DNA from: an archaeon | GTDB taxonomy: Archaea > Nanobdellota > Nanobdellia > Woesearchaeales > WJKL01 | Reading direction: 5' to 3' | DNA: 13,215 bases | Assembly: GCA_020056025.1 (NCBI GenBank) | Contig: JAGVIO010000057.1 | Span: forward strand, 1-13,215 | Shown here: piece after piece, positions 6,334-11,156 of the stretch | How the letters are laid out: every line of letters starts with the position of its first letter | Numbering within the stretch: position 1 is the stretch's first letter | The notes under the pieces: generated by a model | Seen by the model: only the letters and a program-made list of their open reading frames with translations | What the model was told of the DNA's origin: nothing | Databases searched by the model: none | Program-made: the position numbers and the translations under genes

Positions 6334-6999
6334 ATGAACTTAGACAATCTTATCTCAATCTTTGGGAGCAGAAGCAAAGCATTGGAAATCTTTTACTTAA
6401 TCCATAATGCAAAGTCTGTTGTAAGGCACGGCTTTTATGACAAGGAATTGATAAAAGTTAAGGATTTTTGCGAAAAAAACAATCTTGCAATTGAGATTGC
6501 TCCTTACAAAGTCATTCTTGCAGACCCAGAAAACAAATTTTCAAACAAAGGCTTCAAAACAAGCATCGAAGACCCAAGATCAGGAATGCATTTTGTCTAT
6601 ATATCCAGGGATGAGCAGAAAGCAGCAGAAGCAAACACCTATGAATACAAGAATGACCATAAAAGATTAGGCCTTTTATTAGGATATCCAGAATGCTGCT
6701 GTGATTTCTTTGTAAAGAATGAGCCAGAGAGAAGCAGATTAGACAATGATTACCTACTTTGCACTTTAAAGAATTCAAAAGGATTATCCTTCCCATTTCA
6801 AAATAACATTGCAATAAGAGACAAAGATATCACTTTGCTCAGCCATTTCCCATGCTCTTTTTCCTGCCAGAAATCAATTGAGATTGCAAAAAAGCATCTG
6901 AAGCTGATTAGCGAGCTTGACACCAATCTGGCAATGAAATACGTTAACGACCTCAAAGGCAGGCACATCATTGGCGGAAAGAAGATAGATTTTGTTTAA
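6334..6999 (+). CDS. DUF483-type cysteine-rich protein
   Basis: The 221-residue protein resembles the archaeal DUF483 family by its LGYPECC..FF segment and the later PCS..C..S segment. Function of that family is not known to me. Cys121-Cys122-Cys123 in YPECCCDFF, Cys143, His171, Cys174 and Cys178 form two clusters that look like metal or Fe-S ligands. The residues after 178 form a helix, often following such ligands. It is soluble with no signal peptide. A TATA box and an AAAGGGGG ribosome binding site support the start. It is divergent from the RDD-sppA operon across 95 bases and is followed by a 205-base gap, so it appears to be a single-gene unit. Confidence 0.75.
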   Translation: MNLDNLISIFGSRSKALEIFYLIHNAKSVVRHGFYDKELIKVKDFCEKNNLAIEIAPYKVILADPENKFSNKGFKTSIEDPRSGMHFVYISRDEQKAAEANTYEYKNDHKRLGLLLGYPECCCDFFVKNEPERSRLDNDYLLCTLKNSKGLSFPFQNNIAIRDKDITLLSHFPCSFSCQKSIEIAKKHLKLISELDTNLAMKYVNDLKGRHIIGGKKIDFV

Positions 7000-7152
7000 C
7001 ATCGCTATTCAATACAGCATTTTTCATCCATTCTCTTAAATTCTTTCATTATTGAAAATAATTCCTATATGAAAATAATTAGACAGGCTATAAACATCTA
7101 AAACAGCCTTATTAGCATATTGTATCTATATAGTAGTAACCAAAACAAAAGG

Positions 7153-7160
7153 TTTAAATA
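7153..7160 (+). promoter_or_regulatory. TATA box of the small HExxH gene
   Basis: TTTAAATA preceded by AAAGG predicts a start near 7183 and a leader of about 22 bases. The rest of the gap 7000-7204 is AT-rich; it holds an 11-base direct repeat TGAAAATAATT at 7053 and 7070 and no gene that I can see. Confidence 0.55.
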
Positions 7161-7204
7161 TCAGTTCAACCTTCCAGTCTCTATCTTCAGCTTAAGGTGA
7201 GACT

Positions 7205-7486
7205 ATGAAATACAAAAAAAGTTTCAAAAAATGCCTTAGAATAATGAAAGATTCAGACTATGGTTGGTCAGAAAAAGGAGTCATAGCAATAAACATAGAA
7301 AGGATCTGGAAAGAAGCAAGGAAAGAAAACAAGTTCATAGATGAATTCACAAAGACATATGCGCATGAATTGCTGCATACTTTGCTGGAAGATCTAGAAT
7401 TGCCAGAACTGGCAGAAGAAGAGACAATAAGGGCAATACTTGGAGAGACATGGGATTCAAAACTTGAGCTTGCTTATTCAGAATAA
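7205..7486 (+). CDS. Minimal HExxH (zincin-like) protein
   Basis: The 93-residue protein contains HELLH at 54-58, the zinc-binding and catalytic motif of zincin metallopeptidases, in the helix YAHELLHTLLEDL. Glutamates 71-73 in the following helix could give a third zinc ligand in the gluzincin manner, and a short beta segment (GVIAINIER, 25-33) precedes the motif as in zincin folds. This is about the smallest size for such a fold. There is no signal peptide, so it would act in the cytoplasm. The start has AAGGTGA 4 bases upstream and a TATA box. It lies 34 bases before the MFS gene, which has its own promoter. A protease role is inferred from the motif; no exact family was recognised. Confidence 0.72.
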   Translation: MKYKKSFKKCLRIMKDSDYGWSEKGVIAINIERIWKEARKENKFIDEFTKTYAHELLHTLLEDLELPELAEEETIRAILGETWDSKLELAYSE

Positions 7487-7491
7487 TAACC

Positions 7492-7499
7492 CTTAAATA
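7492..7499 (+). promoter_or_regulatory. TATA box of the MFS gene (leaderless)
   Basis: CTTAAATA is centred about 25 bases before the ATG at 7521, which has no ribosome binding site, so a leaderless transcript is expected. Confidence 0.5.
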
Positions 7500-7520
7500 C
7501 ATTCTTCTTATTCTGTTTTT

Positions 7521-8717
7521 ATGCTTTCGCGAAAACAAAGATTAGAAAGTAACATCTGGAAATTCTACATTTACAGAGTTTTCTCTAGTTTGATTTTTGT
7601 AGTTCCGATATTTGTCTTGTTCTACCAGGAAAACGGACTGAGCATGACTCAAATCATGATTTTGCAGGCAGTCTATACATCAATAATCATGCTTGCAGTT
7701 GTTCCTGCTGGCATAGTTGCAGATTACATTGGAAAAAAGAAAGTGCTTGTTGCAAATGCATTCCTCTTTTCATTATCATGGCTGTTATTTTCATTAAGCT
7801 CAAGTTTCATATCATTTTTGATTGCAGAAATAATAATTGCTCTTGCATCAGCAATGTGGGCTGCTTCAGGGACAGCATTATTCTACGACACATTAAAAGA
7901 ACTTAAGAAAGAAAGCCAATTCAAGAAAAAATATGGGCTTGTTGTTACAGTAAATTACATCTTCTGGGGCATTGCTTCTTTGGCAGGCGGCTATTTTGCG
8001 CAGAGCAGCCTGAGATTCCCATTTATGATAACAGCAGTCTCAACAGCAATTGGATTTTTGATTGCCTTCAGCCTCACAGAGCCAAAGAGCTATAAGCATG
8101 CAGACACGCATTATCTGGCTCATCTAAAAGGAGCAATAAGATTCTCGTCAACCCATCCAAAAGTAAGATTGTTCATCTTGTACTCTTCAATCTTTTTCAC
8201 AATGCTTTTCATAGCACAAATGTTCTACCAGCCATATCTGAAATCAATCGGCCTTTCATTGATATATTTTGGAATCATATACTTTGCAATAGAGCTTATT
8301 GCAGCAGTCGGCTCAAAGAGCGCAAGCAGAATAGAATCTTTTTTCGGAGAAAAGAAAATACTTTCAATAATCCTCATCATCTCAATCTTCTGCTTTTTCG
8401 GAATGTCACAGGGCTTGATAATAATCGGCTTCTTATTCCCTATAATCCTTTCCTTCAACGGAGCAATGCTTGAGCCGATTATCCAGGATTATATCAATAA
8501 GCACACAGAATCCCATCACAGGGCAACAGTCATGTCATTGAACACTTTAATTCAGGAGATATTTTCAACAGCATTAGCCCCTTTTTTAGGCTACATAGCA
8601 GACATCTGGAGCCTAAGCACAGCCTTGATGATGTCAGGAATGATTCTGTGCATTAATTTGATTATTCTTTTTATGCTCTTCAAGTTAGCAAAAGCCAAAA
8701 CAGACACTTCTGATTAG
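7521..8717 (+). CDS. MFS transporter
   Basis: The 398-residue protein is highly hydrophobic, with about 12 membrane helices in two halves, as usual for the major facilitator superfamily. The loop after helix 2 reads PAGIVADYIGKKK (62-74), the MFS motif A (G...D..G.K). A charged linker near 180-205 separates the halves. It resembles drug- or metabolite-efflux MFS proteins of archaea, but substrate and direction cannot be told. The start is leaderless. It follows the HExxH gene after 34 bases and precedes an unknown gene that has its own TATA box. Confidence 0.9.
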   Translation: MLSRKQRLESNIWKFYIYRVFSSLIFVVPIFVLFYQENGLSMTQIMILQAVYTSIIMLAVVPAGIVADYIGKKKVLVANAFLFSLSWLLFSLSSSFISFLIAEIIIALASAMWAASGTALFYDTLKELKKESQFKKKYGLVVTVNYIFWGIASLAGGYFAQSSLRFPFMITAVSTAIGFLIAFSLTEPKSYKHADTHYLAHLKGAIRFSSTHPKVRLFILYSSIFFTMLFIAQMFYQPYLKSIGLSLIYFGIIYFAIELIAAVGSKSASRIESFFGEKKILSIILIISIFCFFGMSQGLIIIGFLFPIILSFNGAMLEPIIQDYINKHTESHHRATVMSLNTLIQEIFSTALAPFLGYIADIWSLSTALMMSGMILCINLIILFMLFKLAKAKTDTSD

Positions 8718-8734
8718 TAGTAAAAATAGAAAGG

Positions 8735-8742
8735 TTTATAAA
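8735..8742 (+). promoter_or_regulatory. TATA box of the 141-residue gene
   Basis: TTTATAAA sits in the palindrome GGTTTATAAACC (8733-8744). It predicts a start near 8765 and a leader of about 27 bases. GAAGGT lies 5 bases before the ATG at 8792. Confidence 0.55.
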
Positions 8743-8791
8743 CCATCATGCTTTAACATTTCTTTAATCAGTGTTTAGATGAAGGTAACTA

Positions 8792-9217
8792 ATGTCCTAT
8801 CGTTTTGGTCCGGCTGGAAGAGGAAAAAAACTCTGTACACATGTGCATGGAGATCAGAAGTATAATAGAAATGAATTTAAGAGCGAGACAAACCAGATGG
8901 TTGATGAATTTTATGAAGGGCAATTACCTCCTGCAGCACAAAAAAATACCTCACCTAAATCCTCAATAGCAAAATTAGAAACTCACCTGATACAAATGTT
9001 CTTTGAGAAAGCAAAAGCAGAATGTAAGGAGATTATTTGCATTAAGGATATGAGTGAATATATTTCCCTTTTTGAATCAAATAGATTATTTGATGATGAA
9101 AGATACTATCTTCTTTTTGATGAATCTAATAAATTAAAAGACTTAAGGCCGGTAATATATCATCTTGCATCGACAGAAGAAGCAAGAAGATATGTGAAAT
9201 CTAGACAGCCTCTCTAA
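8792..9217 (+). CDS. Unrecognised 141-residue protein
   Basis: No family was recognised. The N-terminal 60 residues look unstructured and polar, with a Cys15-Thr-His17-Val-His19 cluster that could bind metal and a Pro/Ser-rich linker at 45-58. The rest (about 59-141) looks like a compact alpha/beta domain: a helix 59-77, a strand IICI (81-84), a helix, a YYLLFD strand (105-110) and a helix near the end. It has its own TATA box and a weak ribosome binding site, and its codon use resembles its neighbours. The stop overlaps the convergent coiled-coil gene by 17 bases. Function unknown. Confidence 0.65.
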   Translation: MSYRFGPAGRGKKLCTHVHGDQKYNRNEFKSETNQMVDEFYEGQLPPAAQKNTSPKSSIAKLETHLIQMFFEKAKAECKEIICIKDMSEYISLFESNRLFDDERYYLLFDESNKLKDLRPVIYHLASTEEARRYVKSRQPL

Positions 9218-9941
9218 AATCTCCGCATTTAAGCGCAACTCTAAGCGTATGCGTACTTGGTAATCTGTTTGAAGGCATAGAATTTGCCAACTGTACTCTC
9301 ATTTGTCTTGCAAGCTCCTCCAATGACAAATCCTCAGAAAATGGAACTGGTCTTGTAGAGCCAGGAAATAATATCTTTGCCCTATGTTCTCCGCTAATAA
9401 TTTCACACCGCCCTCCAAGCTGTCTGACTACTGTTTGGATATTTGCCCATTCTACTCCATCTGTGAATAAAGGGGGTAAAATCGCTGCTGGACTGTTTCT
9501 TTGCCTTTCTCTGATTGTCTTGTTAATGAGCTCATCAAATATTTTTTTATTCTCTTTTTCACGGTTTTCTATCTTTATTTCTTCATCAATTAACATTCCC
9601 AGCAAAGAATTAAGCTCTTCATGAGTTTGTGCATCTTTTTCCAGTCCCCTATATGTTTCAAGATTAGTTTTTAATTCATCAATCAATTTTTTTTCACTTT
9701 CAGCAAGCGCATCTATCTCGGGGTCGTATTCTGGATAAATCAATGGATCTGTTTTAAGTTCTTCAGCTTCCTCAAGAACTTCATCCTTAACTTTGTCAAT
9801 TTCATTTTTTATTTTTTCAATAAGACTTTTCGTCTTTTCCTTTTTATTTTCAACTGCCTTTATAGCTCTTATGTTCCTCTCAATTTTTTTTAAATCTCCT
9901 CTAATTTTTTTACCGATATTTTTTTTCCAAAAAAAGTTCAT
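9201..9941 (-). CDS. Coiled-coil protein with possible HicA-like C-terminal domain
   Basis: The 246-residue protein starts at the ATG at 9941, chosen because AAAGGTG lies 8 bases before it; the frame is open upstream to 10019 but only inside the preceding gene. Residues 10-62 and about 75-150 are charged and helical, likely coiled coils, split by a proline-rich stretch (65-74). The C-terminal part (163-225) resembles the small RNA-binding fold of HicA toxins: a helix (VVRQLGG, 170-176), then SGEHRAKILFPG with His186 where HicA has its catalytic GSH histidine, then RPVPF and a helix. The similarity is only by eye. No HicB-type antitoxin is adjacent, so a toxin role is unlikely on present evidence. 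It is the last gene of the minus operon. Confidence 0.7.
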   Translation of the reverse strand: MNFFWKKNIGKKIRGDLKKIERNIRAIKAVENKKEKTKSLIEKIKNEIDKVKDEVLEEAEELKTDPLIYPEYDPEIDALAESEKKLIDELKTNLETYRGLEKDAQTHEELNSLLGMLIDEEIKIENREKENKKIFDELINKTIRERQRNSPAAILPPLFTDGVEWANIQTVVRQLGGRCEIISGEHRAKILFPGSTRPVPFSEDLSLEELARQMRVQLANSMPSNRLPSTHTLRVALKCGDFREAV

Positions 9942-9949
9942 TTTATATG

Positions 9950-9956
9950 CACCTTT
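9950..9956 (-). promoter_or_regulatory. Ribosome binding site fixing the start at 9941
   Basis: On the minus strand AAAGGTG overlaps the stop codon of the preceding gene and lies 8 bases before the ATG at 9941, so the two genes are probably translationally coupled. Confidence 0.6.
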
Positions 9957-10605
9957 ATTTTTTCTTTTTTGTATAATCTGCCTTCTGCTCCTGTGCCAAA
10001 ATTGCACTGTCCTTGTCAAAAGGCAGATATCCTTTTTTCATATAATCTTCCTGCATAATCTTTCCTTTTGCAGCCTTCTTCTCCCACTCGCACTTGTCTT
10101 CTTTCTCGCGGTAAAGGAGATCATCTACAAATAAGGTATCTGTTTTTTTGTCATAATGCCATGCAACGATTATTCCTATTTTTATCTTGTAAGAAGGAGA
10201 GATATTGAATCTGCCTGCTGTTTCATGCCTCCTTTGCAGAGGATTTGCAGCAATCATTCTGATCTCTTCCAGATACTCCCTAATTCGTGGCCTTGTTGGC
10301 AGCTTCTCTTTTATTTGCCCAACAGCTTTCTTTGATATCTTTATTTTTATGCTTTTTTTGCTCGGTTGGCTTCTGCTTTGCATAGCAAGCATCAGCAATG
10401 AGCCAAAGACAAAGCCCAGGCCCAATATTAACTTTATATCCCATTGGTTTTGATATGTTCCTACTGCATACCCTGTGATATTTATGCTTGAAGAGATAAT
10501 AAGCAATGCTCCTGTTACAAAAAAACCAAGAGCTATGTATCTCAGTACTTTGTTCTTATCCATACTGCTAAAATAATTTTTAAATTTATATACTTTATGC
10601 ATCAT
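9955..10605 (-). CDS. Two-pass membrane protein with a soluble C-terminal domain
   Basis: No family was recognised. The 216-residue protein has two membrane helices (about 21-40 and 57-75) joined by a short outer loop INITGYAVG, a segment type common in DPANN membrane proteins. A basic linker (77-105) leads to a cytoplasmic domain (about 106-197) with the segments NPLQRRHE (121-128), KIGIIVAWHYD (142-152) and TLFVDDLLY (157-165), which look like paired strands with conserved charged residues. The listed start overlaps the methyltransferase stop by ATGA. An alternative is the ATG at 10563 (Met15), which has a TATA box about 26 bases upstream at 10585-10592 and would be leaderless. It is followed by a coupled coiled-coil gene. 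Function unknown. Confidence 0.72.
   Translation of the reverse strand: MMHKVYKFKNYFSSMDKNKVLRYIALGFFVTGALLIISSSINITGYAVGTYQNQWDIKLILGLGFVFGSLLMLAMQSRSQPSKKSIKIKISKKAVGQIKEKLPTRPRIREYLEEIRMIAANPLQRRHETAGRFNISPSYKIKIGIIVAWHYDKKTDTLFVDDLLYREKEDKCEWEKKAAKGKIMQEDYMKKGYLPFDKDSAILAQEQKADYTKKKK
10585..10592 (-). promoter_or_regulatory. Possible internal TATA box
   Basis: On the minus strand TATATAAA lies about 26 bases before the ATG at 10563, the same spacing as the other leaderless promoters here. It falls inside the N-terminal codons of the longer form of the membrane protein, where AT-rich sequence makes chance matches likely. Confidence 0.3.
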
Positions 10606-11156
10606 TTGTTTTTCCTATACCCAATTACCGGAATCTCATTAAGCCAATAAGTCTTCCCCTTCTTCAGGAACCTTGGCAAAAATATATTATTGTACACAAA
10701 CAGCCTTGCATCAGCCCTCATCTCTTTCAGAAGTTTGTCTTCCAGCCCTTTGTGAAAACCTTGGTCAGGATTGATGAATATGAAATCATATTTTGAAAAA
10801 TCATGTGAAAAATAGTCTCCGCAAATGAGATTTGCTTTCAGCTTCAGCTCTTTTTTTATCTTTTCTCCAACCTCAACCAATCTCTTATCAAACTCAACTC
10901 CGACTGCATTAACTCCAAAAAGCGCTGCAAGAAGTACAACCTTTCCATCCCCGCTTCCTATATCCAGAAAATTTCTGAATCTTCCTAATTTTATTTTTTC
11001 AAAAAGCCCATACACATTCTCTGTCCCAGAAGGTCCCCATATGCCTTTTTCAGTGTCAAACACAGCCCCTTTTCCTTTGGAATAAAATGTCTGGTAGAAC
11101 TCATCATATTTCTGTTTGATTTCAAGAAATCTTTTCTTTCTGTCCACAGGAATCAC
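10602..11156 (-). CDS. Class I SAM-dependent methyltransferase
   Basis: The 184-residue protein has a Rossmann-type SAM site: motif I FLDIGSGDGKVVL (63-75), the acidic residue after strand 2 in VGVEFD (86-90), GDYF (113-116), and the strand-4 segment YDFIFINPDQG (123-133). The DIGSGDGK..LLAA pattern followed by VGVEFDKRLV resembles small protein-lysine methyltransferases (ATPSCKMT/FAM173-like and similar), but the substrate is not known and other class I enzymes are possible. About 60 helical residues precede the core. The start is GTG at 11156: a stop lies just upstream in frame, and the GTG overlaps the stop of the large TIM-barrel gene (GTGA), so it is probably translated by coupling. The stop overlaps the next gene. 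Confidence 0.85.
   Translation of the reverse strand: MIPVDRKKRFLEIKQKYDEFYQTFYSKGKGAVFDTEKGIWGPSGTENVYGLFEKIKLGRFRNFLDIGSGDGKVVLLAALFGVNAVGVEFDKRLVEVGEKIKKELKLKANLICGDYFSHDFSKYDFIFINPDQGFHKGLEDKLLKEMRADARLFVYNNIFLPRFLKKGKTYWLNEIPVIGYRKNK

Noticed and set aside
7053..7080. Direct repeat TGAAAATAATT at 17-base spacing as an operator or CRISPR-like array
   Set aside because: There are only two short AT-rich copies, which chance can explain in this sequence; no further copies were seen.
8792..9941. Toxin-antitoxin pair of the 141-residue protein and the HicA-like protein
   Set aside because: The genes are convergent, not an operon, and the 141-residue protein shows no HicB or other antitoxin feature.
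9942..10019. Upstream extension of the coiled-coil frame to an ATG at 10019
   Set aside because: The added residues lie inside the preceding gene, and a clear ribosome binding site serves the ATG at 9941.
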